NCBI GenBank assembly: GCA_018136815.1
Contig: CM030933.1
Location: 4,144,341 to 4,208,340 of the forward strand
Reading direction: 5' to 3'
Origin: Isochrysis galbana
Lineage: Eukaryota; Haptophyta; Isochrysidales; Isochrysidaceae
Length of the DNA stretch: 64,000 bases
The translations under genes were made by a program, and so were the position numbers. Shown in pieces: positions 33,863-44,466 of the stretch (within the stretch, counting starts at the first letter, position 1; each line of letters opens with the position of its first letter). The notes below the pieces were generated by a model. It made no database searches, was not told the origin of the DNA, and saw only the letters and a program-made list of their open reading frames with translations.

Positions 33863-34920
33863 TCTCTCCTGAGCCTAGGAGTGGCTCTACGAACGGATCT
33901 TCCGCCAGGGCCGCATTCATCTTTTCGGAAGTCGGCGTACCCGGAGCCAAATAACTGGACTGGATGGCGGGCCCGGAATCGGAGGCTCGACGACGAGATC
34001 GGTCCAAAGCTTGAAGCCCTCGCGCCGTAGCTACGGAGCGCGTGATGGTGATGGCAGCCACCGGATGAGACCGTTCATGCTCGGCTAGAGACTCTGAGAC
34101 AGGCTCACGTACCGCTAGCGGCGCTGGGCCGGCGAGTGGTTCGTCTTCGTGTTCCGGCTCCAGGGATGCTAGCCGGGAGAGTCCGTCAGCATCCTGATGA
34201 ACAGCTCCTGGTTTATGTTCGACATCGAACCGGTACTCAGCCAACTTGAGAGCCCACCGAGTCAGCCGAGAGGCTGGCCCACCGGCTACTTGATCCTTCA
34301 TGGTTATCACAAGGAGGCCGCAGCGCGGCCCCTTGTGGCTTGAGGATGAGACCGCGGCGCGGCGCGCCGCGCATCCTGTTACTTCATGACAAGTTAAAAG
34401 ATACCAAAGGGGGCCACTGACCACACAGGGCACACTAATAGTATCACGCGCAGATCAAACGCACACACGGGGGGATTGCGTAGGAGACTCACACAAGCGA
34501 ACAAGGAGAGAAGGGGGGAGATCACGGCTCGACTCATGCGGCCCTCCCCACCTCCTCATCCCAATATAAGTTCTAGGGTGCACACCACGCAAAACCATCC
34601 GTGACAATGGTATGCAGCCATCGCAGCGCAGAGTGGTCGACAACTAACTTGAACCGACGCCCCCAAAGGTAGGGTCGCCAATTTCGGATTGATTCCAGGG
34701 CAGCCAAGAGTTCAATCTCGGTCACCGTCCAATGGCGTTCGGCCGAGGTGAGACTGCGAGCGTAATACCCAACGACTCGTTCACGGTTATCGTCTCCCAG
34801 CTGCGAGAGGATGCCGGCGATGCCCAACTTGCTAGCCCCATCGGTCTTGACGATGAAGGGCCGATCATCCCTGGGTGGAGTCAAGACGGGCTCCGAAGTG
34901 ATCGCTGTCTTGAGCTCTCA
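33863..34920 (-). mobile_element. Ty3/gypsy fragment: RNase H and connection, split by an insertion
   Basis: The first part, 34920-34609, runs ELKTAITSEPVL, RPFIVKTDGASKLGIAGIL, HWTVTEIELLAALESIRNW and VVDHSALRWLHT. The second part, 34304-33863, resumes precisely with MKDQVAGGPASRLTRWALKL, EYRFDVEHKPG and HQDADGLSRL, completing RNase H, then a linker. Between them lies a 304-bp insertion. Its upstream partner (RT thumb) is at 38147-38420. Close relative of the element at 8185-11047. No integrase remains; the frame is replaced by LINE sequence at about 33862. Confidence 0.88.
34305..34608. mobile_element. 304-bp insertion in gypsy RNase H, 3-bp target duplication
   Basis: Removing this segment restores the exact RNase H reading frame (LHT/MKDQ). 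The triplet GGT is present on both sides (34302-34304 and 34609-34611). The ends TATCACAAGG and CCGTGACAAT are only weakly inverted (TCAC...GG). An internal GC palindrome lies at 34352-34371. No coding frame. It may be a MITE or solo end; the superfamily is open. Confidence 0.7.
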
Positions 34921-35180
34921 AGGTCGTTTGCCTTCATTTGGTACCCCTCGTTTCCAAATACGCGATGCGGGGCCACCACGAGGGAGTCCCAATCCTAGGG
35001 GTGGGAGGGCGAGGGAGGGTGAAGGCGCGGGGGCGACCCCAGTCTCGGCCGCGTCACAGGTACCCCTCCTGCCCCTGCGCCCTGTCCCTGCGCCCTGCGC
35101 CCCGCCCCCTCGACTCCTGGAATGTGATTCCCGCCCGAGGTCGTATGCCTTCGTTTGGTACCCCTCGTTTCCAAATACGC
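34921..35180 (+). repeat. two direct copies of the AGGTCGTTTGCC terminal repeat
   Basis: Copies at 34921-34966 and 35138-35180. The first abuts the gypsy break, so it marks the outer end of the inserted block. The second lies 66 bases before ORF B. About 170 bases of GC-rich unique sequence separate them. The arrangement suggests two nested or successive insertions of the same family. Confidence 0.75.
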
Positions 35181-35245
35181 TCCCGGTACCAAAAAATCTT
35201 CTAGTATTTGAGTAAAGGCAGACACCCACCTCACAGTGCTCAACC

Positions 35246-35836
35246 ATGTCTACAAATGGAAGGGCGCCTGCTGATATAGTACTGAAGCGATTGGAATGGA
35301 TCAAAAAAAAGATGGACGAGAACTTTAAAAAATTCATCACACCTCTCTTTCCATATGCCAATTCTAAAACTGCCATGCAGGTTATAGCGGAAGCATTGGA
35401 CAGCATCAGTCCGCCGCCGCCGGTTGGGGGCTCCCTGGCCGACCTAAGTTTGTTGACGTACACTGAAGAATGTAAGTTCTTATTCAATGTATTCAATTTC
35501 AAGCACAATACGAAAATTGAAGACACCTTACACTCCATTTGCGAGATTGATAAACCATTCACATTGGTTTATATTAGACACACTCTCTTGAGCAAAAAAT
35601 TAACTGAGAAAACAATCCTCGATATGAGTCGTGACGTTCTGCTGGGTACAATCAAAACTTATGTCAATTTGGAATTAATTCCCCACCTCCAAGAATTGTT
35701 AGAAGGTGTCGATTCGGGTTCAGCTTCCCAAGTAAAGATTGAAAACAAAAGGCCGCTTATCGGTTCGGGTTCAGCTCCCGTAAAGATTGAACCGACAAGG
35801 CCCAGCAACATCAAATACAAAAAAGCTCGGTCCTAG
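35246..35836 (+). CDS. ORF B: AT-rich cargo protein of the TIR element, unknown
   Basis: 196 residues from ATG 35246 (AACCATGTC). Codon use is strikingly AT-rich against GC-rich surroundings. The first 150 residues are mixed alpha-helical (LKRLEWIKKKMDENFKKFI, EECKFLFNVFNFKHNTKIE, YIRHTLLSKKLTEKTILDMS). The tail has two copies of a SGSA...VKIE unit (residues about 157-182) and ends IKYKKARS. VKIE fits the SUMO-attachment consensus and the end looks like a nuclear signal. A degraded 3' end of a second copy lies at 61550-61610, next to a copy of ORF A. The composition suggests origin from a virus or other AT-rich donor. No family recognised. Confidence 0.6.
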   Translation: MSTNGRAPADIVLKRLEWIKKKMDENFKKFITPLFPYANSKTAMQVIAEALDSISPPPPVGGSLADLSLLTYTEECKFLFNVFNFKHNTKIEDTLHSICEIDKPFTLVYIRHTLLSKKLTEKTILDMSRDVLLGTIKTYVNLELIPHLQELLEGVDSGSASQVKIENKRPLIGSGSAPVKIEPTRPSNIKYKKARS

Positions 35837-35858
35837 GACACCGGGCCGAGCTCACCAT

Positions 35859-37693
35859 TAGGCCTTGGCAGAAATATCCGGATATATCTACTGGATATTT
35901 GGGCGAATTTTGGCAGGACTAGCTATCTCTGGATATTTCCATGGGTGCCCTGGATACTTGGTGGATATTTGGGTGGGTGTGGGGGGTCTACGCGCTAAAA
36001 CAAAACCCTTGCAGAGCAAGAATGAGCGCGTGGCTCGGCTGGGGGTCACTAGGAAAGTCCCACAGAGAGGATAGGGTAGATTACGTTAATAAAGATTTTA
36101 ATTAAAATAATTAATGTTATATCCTAGCCAACCCCACTAGCTAATTGGACACAACTTTTCCGTCCCGGAATCCCGCCATGCCTGACGAGCCAGGTGTCCG
36201 AGTGCTACCGGGGGGAGGGGGCACCGCCCCCTCCCCCCGATATTCGTCCTCCCCCCAGTGCACGCACCGACCCCGCGCACCCCAGCACGTCCTCTCCTCG
36301 AGTCCACGCTGGGGGAAAACCCCTTTCGGGTAAAAACAACGCAGGGGGGGGGGGCACTCATGAATAGGAGCCCAGAAACGCTAATCTCTCCTCGCAAGAG
36401 CGAGTGGCCGCGGCGAGCCGCGGCCCTTCCCTCCTGGTTCTGGCGCCCCCGTCTTCTCTTACCCAAACGGGGCGAGAAGACACGTAAACGCCGGAGGGGA
36501 GAGCTGCCACTCCCCCCTCCCCTCCCTCTTCCCTTTTCCTCCTCTCTTCCCTGCGGCGGGGGCCCATGGCGCGCGCCTGCGGCCCCTCTTCAGGTCCCCA
36601 GGAGGCCAGCAGGGGCCTGGGAGCGCAGCTCAGGGGGCAGGTGAGGCTGGGGCATGGCCCTGGCCCCTCCTGCCTCTCCATCGCTGGCTCTCGAGCCCCT
36701 GCCAGTCGACTGGAGCTGGCTGGGGGGTCCTGATCAGGGGGGCCCAGGGGGAGGAGGGGCTGGTCAGAGGGATGGGCTGGCCACGACAGGCCAGGGCGGG
36801 CGAGTCAGGCGGGCCTGTGGGGAGAGGGATGGGTCAGCATGGCAGTGTTCTCCTGGCAAGCCATCAGGCATGCCAGGAGAGTGGGTGGTTCCTCCCCCAT
36901 GGCGGGGGAGGAGTGGAGAGAGGGGGGGGCTCGTGCCCCGCCATGGGTGAACCAAGTATAAACTTAGTTGAGATTACGTTAATAAAGAGGCTGAATAACT
37001 AATACTTACTCGATCGCAGGATGATTACGACAGACACAGACAGAGCCTGCGAGCACGCAGCGCCATGCCGCGGCGAGGTGAAGCCCTCTTGCCCCCAGGC
37101 CTGCAGCCATTGCCATCCCCATGCCTGCCCGAGCAAATGCGCGACGCGCGAGCTACGGGCTCGCGTTTGCGCCGCTCGCTCAGCTCGCGCCGCGCGCCGC
37201 GCCAGTTGCCCTCTCACTCAAGCAAGCACGTGGTTGCCCACTGCCCACAACCACAACCACACACACCCTCCAATCCACATGAGCATGAATTAGTGCTCGT
37301 TTGGTGCGAACCGTGATAGCTCTTCAGCAGACCAAGTTCAAGCGTCAGTGATGTTGCGATACAATCGCAGCAAACGCTAGCAGTCGTGATGTGTGACGTG
37401 CGACGTGCAAGTGCCAAGTACCAAGTAGCAAACTTCAAATGTAGGTATGTGTATGTGAAAATTGCAGCAGCTATAGCTATAGACCAATAGTCTACAAGTG
37501 GTGGGAGATGATGGTGTATGTGAGGTAGACGTAGACGTGTAACGGGCTCGAAAATTGCTAGCGGGCATGCTAGCGGTATTTATAGCGCACAACTGGATAT
37601 TTTTCTGGATATTTGGGTAAATTGCTGGATATTTTGCGGATATTTTTGCTGGATATTTGGGTCCGATTTTGTGGATATTTCTGCCAAGGCCTA
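35859..37693. mobile_element. 1835-bp non-autonomous hAT-like transposon with 8-bp TSD
   Basis: The ends are inverted repeats starting TAGGCCTTGGCAGAAATATC, each followed by several GGATATTT/AAATATCC subterminal motifs (at least four on the right, five on the left). CTCACCAT lies on both sides (35851-35858 and 37694-37701). The second copy of the host sequence at 61550-61557 has the octamer once and no insertion, so this is a demonstrated insertion. Inside are a GC-rich dispersed repeat (36403-36975) and AC-rich sequence, with no transposase. 8-bp duplications and short TIRs fit hAT. Confidence 0.93.
36403..36975. repeat. GC-rich dispersed repeat, copy 3 of 3
   Basis: Close to 20318-20927 over its length and carried inside the hAT-like element. 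It ends ACCAAGTATAAACTTAGTTG, showing the uninterrupted form of the site occupied by the MITE at 20928. Confidence 0.8.
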
Positions 37694-37825
37694 CTCACCA
37701 TGAGGGCGCTCCTGCGAGCAAGGGGATGCATGGTTACTAGTGCGTGCCCCCCCTCGATGAAAATTCCAGCGGCCTCCTCGTCACGCATGACGTGGCCGCC
37801 GCGCAGCCGCATGCAGGACCTCTCC

Positions 37826-38147
37826 TCACACTTGTCTTGAAAGGATCGTCTTCAATGAGTGCATTGTATGTATACCGCACTCCTCGTGTGTCAGCTTGAA
37901 CTTCTTTTCGATGTCGTAAAAGCTGTGGTACGGGTCAATGTACCCCTGCTTCTTTTCGAGCATGAGGTAATGCCTACCGCTACCGGTCTTATCGATGGCG
38001 TAGGGATACGGAAAGTCGTTCGCTCCTACGACGATCTCGTCGACGGCCTCAAATTCGAACACTTCGATGCCCACGAAGACGTATTTGAGGTCGCCAATGT
38101 AGAAGAGCAAAGAGTTCCCTGCTTCATTGAGCTTGTTCACTCTGTCG
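37826..38147 (-). CDS. ORF A (copy 1): cargo protein of the TIR element, 5'-truncated
   Basis: About 106 residues from the junction at 38147 to the stop at 37826-37828, with no own start codon. Sequence features are YDRVNKLNEAGNSLLFYIGD, then KYVFVGIEVFEFEAVDEIV, NDFPYPYAID and MLEKKQGYIDPYHSFYDIEK. It lacks a five-residue stretch and differs by a few residues from copy 2 at 61110-61445. The NDFPYPYAID core recalls small uncharacterised proteins of algal giant viruses; this is memory of a pattern, not a search result. It faces ORF B (convergent), with the hAT element between them. Confidence 0.55.
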
Positions 38148-38420
38148 TACCACCGGAATGAATCGACGATAGTAGGAGCAAAGGCCGAGGAAAGATCGAA
38201 CCGCTTCCAAGAAGTTGATGGATGACGGGTCGATGTCGGCGACAGCTGCGACCTTCTTCGGGTCCATCTTGAGACCTTCCCTCGAGACAACGTGACCGAG
38301 GTACTCCGTAGAGGTGGCAAAGAAGACACACTTGGACATCTTGCAGGTCAGGCCGGCCCACTCTAGCCGCTCGAGAACTAGGTCTAGCCGGTGAAGCATT
38401 TGCTCGAACGAAGCCTGTCC
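38148..38420 (-). mobile_element. Ty3/gypsy fragment: RT thumb region
   Basis: About 90 codons: FEQMLHRLDLVLERLEWAG, KMSKCVFFATSTEYLGHVV, AVRSFLGLCSYYRRFIP. Nearly identical to the corresponding part of the element at 8185-10132. It breaks after RRFIP at the boundary with ORF A and resumes at 34920, about 33 codons further on. The whole 34921-38147 block is therefore an insertion into this gypsy copy. Confidence 0.88.
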
Positions 38421-39564
38421 TGAATAGCAACCAAGGGGAAGAAACACCAAAGGGGCCAAGGGCCTGCATGTAACTTGCATCAAGGGGAAAGATTCCCTCA
38501 CCTAAGAAGCGAACCTACATTGATCTCCAAGGGGAGATGGCAAATTAAACCTCAAATCTCGAGCGGATAGAGCAACCGACTCGCTCGCCAAAAACCTTGA
38601 CCGAGAAGAAAGAAGCAAGGACCTACAAGCCAAGGGCCAAGGGTAGCGGACCTAGGGAATGTGAGAGGAAATTTCCGAACGCCAACGCGAACGCCAAACG
38701 CGGGAAGGCAACGAAACCCTAACCAGGCCAAGCAGAACCTATGAAGAACAGGCCTGGACGACAACGAAAGTTAGCGCAAGTCCCAAGAAAGAACCGGAAC
38801 CCAACAAGAAACGACAAGTCTTGCAAGAAGCTAAACAAGCCTTCACAAGGTAACCCGTAACCCCGAGAGCCTGAGACAAGCACACGGCAAGCAACAGGCA
38901 ACAGGCGACCTGGCCCCTTTGGGTCAAGATTGCCCGAACCCGAAAGGAGGAAACCTGGAATCTAGACCTGACAAACAGGCTAGAAGGAACGAAACGAGAA
39001 CCCGAATTCTAGGTCGCTAGGGACGAACCCTACCAACCTAGATGTACCTGAGCTTCACCGTGTGGCCGCACGGCGAAGGACCTGGAAACAAGAGCCTGGA
39101 AATCGCATCATCTAGGATGAATGCGACATCCTCAGGGGGGTGCAGACTAGAGGCCACACCAGACACACAGTAAATTGAGCGCACAGAACCTCCACTGGCC
39201 ACTGGCCACTGGGCATCTGGCCATGCCTCATGCCTCACGGCAGATGCCTCTCCCACCCTGACCCCTAGTGGCGGCGCGGCCCGCCGCTTGAGACCGGGTG
39301 GCCCTTATGGGCACAAACACCACACATCAATGAATACGTACTATCACATCCAACTGTCACACCAAAAAAAACCAACGCAACACAACAGAGATCCCCCTAG
39401 AGGGAGAGCGCGGCCATGAGGGCGACGACACTCGGACTATAGAGCTCTAAAACAAAAGGAACGAGAGAACAGGCGGGCAGGCGGGAGATGCCGTTGGGCC
39501 CGGGAGAGTTAGATCTTAGATCATCGAGTAGAACGGTTGGACGAGATCTCGCGCACGAGGAGGA
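38421..39564. other. A-rich non-coding region, nothing recognised
   Basis: Purine-rich with repeated CCAAGGGG words near 38430-38530. No gene on either strand. It could be the untranslated part of a retroelement, but no LTR pair is seen. Confidence 0.35.
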
Positions 39565-39567
39565 GGA

Positions 39568-39655
<88 letters not shown>

Positions 39656-39665
39656 ATGGGGGGGG

Positions 39666-39705
<40 letters not shown>

Positions 39706-39759
39706 ATGGGGGGGGGGGGAGAGAGAGAGAGAGAGAGAGAGAGAGCATGGGGGGGGGGG

Positions 39760-39799
<40 letters not shown>

Positions 39800-39808
39800 A
39801 TGGGGGGG

Positions 39809-39850
<42 letters not shown>

Positions 39851-39858
39851 ATGGGGGG

Positions 39859-39900
<42 letters not shown>

Positions 39901-39908
39901 ATGGGGGG

Positions 39909-39946
<38 letters not shown>

Positions 39947-39975
39947 GAGAGAGAGAGAGAGAGAGCATGGGGGGG

Positions 39976-40013
<38 letters not shown>

Positions 40014-40035
40014 GAGAGAGAGAGCATGGGGGGGG

Positions 40036-40077
<42 letters not shown>

Positions 40078-40087
40078 ATGGGGGGGG

Positions 40088-40123
<36 letters not shown>

Positions 40124-40133
40124 ATGGGGGGGG

Positions 40134-40169
<36 letters not shown>

Positions 40170-40195
40170 ATGGGGGGGGGGGGGGGGGGGGGGGG

Positions 40196-40243
<48 letters not shown>

Positions 40244-40260
40244 ATGGGGGGGGGGGGGGG

Positions 40261-40306
<46 letters not shown>

Positions 40307-40366
40307 ATGGGGGGGGGGGGGGGGGAGAGAGAGAGAGAGAGAGAGAGAGCATGGGGGGGGGGGGGG

Positions 40367-40414
<48 letters not shown>

Positions 40415-40420
40415 GAGAGA
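39565..40420. repeat. composite satellite of (GA)n blocks separated by GCATG and G runs
   Basis: About 16 units, each a GA array of 16-90 bases followed by GCATG and 8-26 G. Unit length varies widely. Every open frame across it, on both strands, is an artefact of the array. It lies about 300 bases upstream of the malic enzyme start. Confidence 0.95.
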
Positions 40421-40723
40421 GTCAAGCTCTCTCCATCTCGCCAGCCGGCGGCGGACTTCTTCCCCGTTTCCCGCCCCCCCCCTCCCCCCCTCTTCTTCCT
40501 CTTCTTCTATGGAAGACATCTCTCTCTCGCGAGTCCTCAAGGATGGTCTTGTTTTCTGTTGTGTTGTTGCTCTCAATGCATGTGATGTTCGGCTGCGTAT
40601 CCGTCGCTCCACAACCACGTCTTCTTCACAATCTTATCTGTATTTCTTACGGGGACAAGGCGGCCGTGCGTCGCCGTCCCCGTCTTCCCCCCCTCTCTCT
40701 GTCTCTTCCTCGGTCTGTCGGCC
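40421..40723. promoter_or_regulatory. upstream region of malic enzyme
   Basis: Between the satellite and the ATG at 40724. CT-rich near the start codon (CCCCCCCTCTCTCTGTCTCTTC). A short frame at 40508 (MEDISLSRVLKDG) has no recognisable features. Confidence 0.4.
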
Positions 40724-43700
40724 ATGCTTCGGCGGCCGGCGCTCTCTCTCGGGCACACGGGACGCGCGGCGGTGGGGCGTGTAGCGGCGCGGCTGAGCTC
40801 GACGAGCGTACCCGACGACGTGTGGAGCGTGCAGTCGTGCTCAACCAAGAGCCGCGGCAAGACGTGAGCAGTCCGAAAAGGGAAGGAGGGGTTGGGGCGG
40901 TGGCGGGTTGGGGGGGAAAGGGGGGAAGGGGAGGGAGGGGAGGGAGGGGGGAAGGCGAGATCAGATCGGGGCGTTGGGGGTTGGGGGTGGGGGAAGAAGA
41001 GAGGGATGGGGGGGGGGAGGGAGAGGGAGGGAGAGGTGGGAGAGGGGTCCACAGGGGAGAAGGGAAGAGGCAGGAGGGGGAAAGGGGGGGCGGGAAGTGG
41101 GATGTGTGACGAGGAGCAGGGGAGCAGGAGTCGGAGCGGGACCGCAAGTGAACGGGGAATGGGAGAGCAAGTGGAGGAAGAGAACGGGGGAAGGGGAGGG
41201 GAAGGGTAGACGTTTTGGGAAGGAGGGAGGGAGGCGATACGCAGTTACAGGGGCAAGGAGAGAGGAGGATGGATGGAGGGAGAGAGACCAGGATGTAGAC
41301 GGCTTTTCTTGAAAGGGCCAATAGGGGATTATGAAGGACGGGGAAAAGTTTGGGAGAGCATGGTATTAGGGCGGAGGAATGGCGGAGCGAAAAGCCCAAA
41401 CCTGCAGCCTGAGGGTTTCAACCAGTATAGCATGACGGAAAGGGCGTGCCCGTTGGCCGTGTGAAGTATGGAGTGCTTGTGGCCCATCCGCGCACGGCTC
41501 GGTGTCGTCCGGAGTGTCCCCCGAATCCTTGGCCGACTTCTTCACCATCGTAGTTGCCCTGCCCCATGACTTTCTCAGGCTGGTCACCAAGCAAAAAGGT
41601 ATGGACATCATGAACGACCCGCTTTGGAATAAGGGCATGGCCTTCTCCATTTCCGAGCGCGATCGACTGCATCTCCGCGGACTACTGCCGCCTCGCGTCG
41701 AGGCGCTCGAGCCGCAGTGCGAGCGAGTCATGCGGCAGCTGCGCACTGAGCCCGACCCAATACGTAAGAATCTGCAGCTGCAGGTGGGTAGATGGCCCAA
41801 GACACCACTTTCTCGCTTGAACGCCGTCACTGCCCATGCCGACGGCTCCCTCATTCGGGATATCGTCGCTAAGCCCGCACAATCCGACGGCGGCGCTGCC
41901 GCCGCGTCATTTGGGCCACTCATCTGCTGTTGCAACGCCGGCCTCTGACTACTTCCCCCAACGCGCAGGACTTGCACAATCGAAATGAGACGCTGTACCA
42001 CCGTGTGCTTGTCGAGCACATGCAAGAGCTCGCTCCACTCATCTACACGCCCACCGTGGGTCACGTGTGCCAGCAGTTTGGCGCGCAATTTGGCCGTTCG
42101 CGTGGCATGTACTTCTCGCGTGAGGACCGCGGAGAGTTCTCAACGATGGTGTACAACTGGCCCCACGACGACGTGCACGTCATCTGCGTGACGGACGGCT
42201 CTCGCATTCTCGGGTTGGGCGACCTCGGAGCCCACGGCATGGGCATCCCCATCGGAAAACTTGCGCTTTACGTGGCCGCGGGCGGCATAGCCCCGCATCG
42301 CGTCATGCCGGTGGTACTCGACGTGGGCACAAATAACGAGGCTCTCCGTCAAGACATCGACTACGTGGGTGTGCCGGCGCCACGGCTCGAGGGGCGCGAG
42401 TATTTTGATATGGTGGACGAGTTCATGGAGGCCGTCTTTGAGCGCTGGCCAAGGGTCGTGGTCCAGTTTGAGGACTTTGAGACCTCCAAGGCCATCCCGC
42501 TGCTAGCCAAGTACCGCTCGCGATACCGTTGCTTCAATGATGACATCCAGGTACGTCCCCTCCTTAATCTGGGAAGGTCGCCCGCGCCAAGGCGTGCGAC
42601 ATGGCGGCGTGCGCACAAAGGCGTGCAATGCGACAGGGCTCGCCGTTGGTGTAGACTGAATGGTAACTCACCCAAGGGCTGGAATGGTCATTCATTCATG
42701 GGCAGCAGCGCGCCGTAGCAGCGCTAGTAATTTGCGCCAGGTGTAAGTTCGCTACGCCTGTCGCAAGCACGCCAGCGAGTCTCTAAATATCTTCACACCT
42801 CGGTCGGTGTAGGGCACCGGCTGCGTCACGCTGGCTGGCGTCATCGCGGCCGCTCGCCAGGCCGGGAAGCCGCTCACCGACATGAGCTTCTTGTGTGCGG
42901 GTGCCGGCTCTGCGGGTCTTGGAGTATGCGCACAGATTGTGGACGGCATGGTCGAAGACGGGATGACTCGAGAGGAGGCGATGAAGCGCTTCGTGATTTG
43001 TACCTCGCAGGCAAGCCCACCAAGATGGCCCCATGGCATTCACAGAACTTTGTAATCTGAAGTGGCTGCTCTCACCGCATGCACCGCGGACCTTCCCAGC
43101 CCGACCGCGTTGCCCTCATCTGTGCTTGGCGCTGGTATACACTGCATCATCACAGTCCCCCTTCCGTGCGGGTCCTGCATTTCAGGGTGCCATTGGCAAG
43201 CCCGACGGAACTTACGGTGACCCTAACCATAAGCGCGGCCTCAACGCCGATCGGGCACCATGGCAAAACAACGCCATTTCTGACGGCATGCCGATGGAAG
43301 AAGTCGTCCGCACGTTTGAGCCCACATGCTTGTTAGGTCTTGCAGCTCAACCCGCCGGCCTATTCACCGAGGAAATGGTCCGGCACATGGCAAAGGTGCA
43401 CAAGGCGCCGATCGTGATGCCAATGTCGAACCCCACATCGAAGGCTGAGTGCACGCCGACACAGGCGTATGAGTGGTCCGACGGCAGGGCGATTGTGGCC
43501 ACAGGCTCCCCGTTTGAGAAGGTCCGTATTGAAGAGTGCACGCAAGGGAGTGTTTCCGAGGTTGTAGGGACCATAGAGTGCCATGGAAGGATTTGTGCCT
43601 AGCTGCGGGCTAGCGAGCTGGCCAAAGGTTCAGATGCCATACCGCGCAGCGCCTCGCACAAAAGAGCTGACTTGTGCCTCTCTCCTTATCTCGCTGTCTT

Positions 43701-44466
43701 TCCTTCAGGTTACCCTAGCTGACGGCAGCATCCGTATTCCGTCCCAATGTAACAATATGTGAGCGCACCTATCTATATATCTAACTTGACCACCTTTCTC
43801 CCGAAAGCTCGCTTACTTGGCTGGCGGAGGCGCTTCTCGGCTCGGCTCGCGCCGGGTAATCTGGCGCGAGGCCACCTGTCCTTCCTCGGCCGAGTTGCGT
43901 ACCGTCTTCATGAGAGAGTCGCATCCGCACAAGCGGCGCGCCTCCTGGCGTGAGTCCCAAACAATTATGCATGAATGGGTGTGCCCAGCTCATTTCAGCC
44001 AACCCTTGATTCAGGTACGTCTTCCCTGGCCTCGGTTTGGCCGCATCGGTCGCTGGGATCGCCGAGATCACAGATGGTATGCTTTTTGCAGCTGCCGTGG
44101 CATGTGTCGATGCGATGACCCCGGAAGAAGTCTCGGAAGGACGAACTTTCCCAGAGATCTCACGGATCCGGCAGGTGAATGCTACACCCTCGAACTATGA
44201 GGCCGCATACGTGCCCATGTTTTGAAGCTCGCGCACTCCTCTTACCCGGTCCCTTCGATCGCGTCCACGCCATCTTGCAGGTGAGCCATGCGGTAGCTTG
44301 CGCGGTCATCGAGAAGGCTTTCGCTGAGGGCGTGGGCACTCGTCTGAAACGGGAAGAGGTCCCGACTCGCGACGTGCTCGAAATGGTACTGAGACGCAAG
44401 ATGTACTACCCGACGTACTGTCCACTAGTCGATCCGTCGCAAGTGTCCATCACGCGCCATCGCTGA
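40724..44466 (+). CDS. malic enzyme, mitochondrial, NAD(P)-dependent, 8 exons
   Basis: Exons 40724-40863, 41579-41783, 41969-42550, 42813-43010, 43186-43521, 43709-43758, 44015-44174 and 44281-44466 keep one frame and give 618 residues. Exon 1 encodes MLRRPALSLGHTGRAAVGRV, an Arg-rich mitochondrial presequence without acidic residues. The catalytic body has LWNKGMAFSISERDRLHLRG and LIYTPTVGHVCQQFG (substrate Tyr), DGSRILGLGDLGAHGMGIP and VQFEDFETSKAIPLLAKYR with FNDDIQGTG (metal ligands). The nucleotide fold is FLCAGAGSAGLGVCAQ, followed by MPMSNPTSKAECTP and PSQCNNMYVFPGLGLAAS. It oxidatively decarboxylates malate to pyruvate. Cofactor preference is not called. The 43011-43185 intron has a GC donor (CAG/gcaagc). 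Intron 1 is 715 bases and purine-rich. Confidence 0.93.

Noticed and set aside
39488-41109. Very long Glu/Arg/Gly or Ser/Leu/Pro frames through the GA/G satellite
   Set aside because: All six frames stay open because of the repeat; no start context, no domain.
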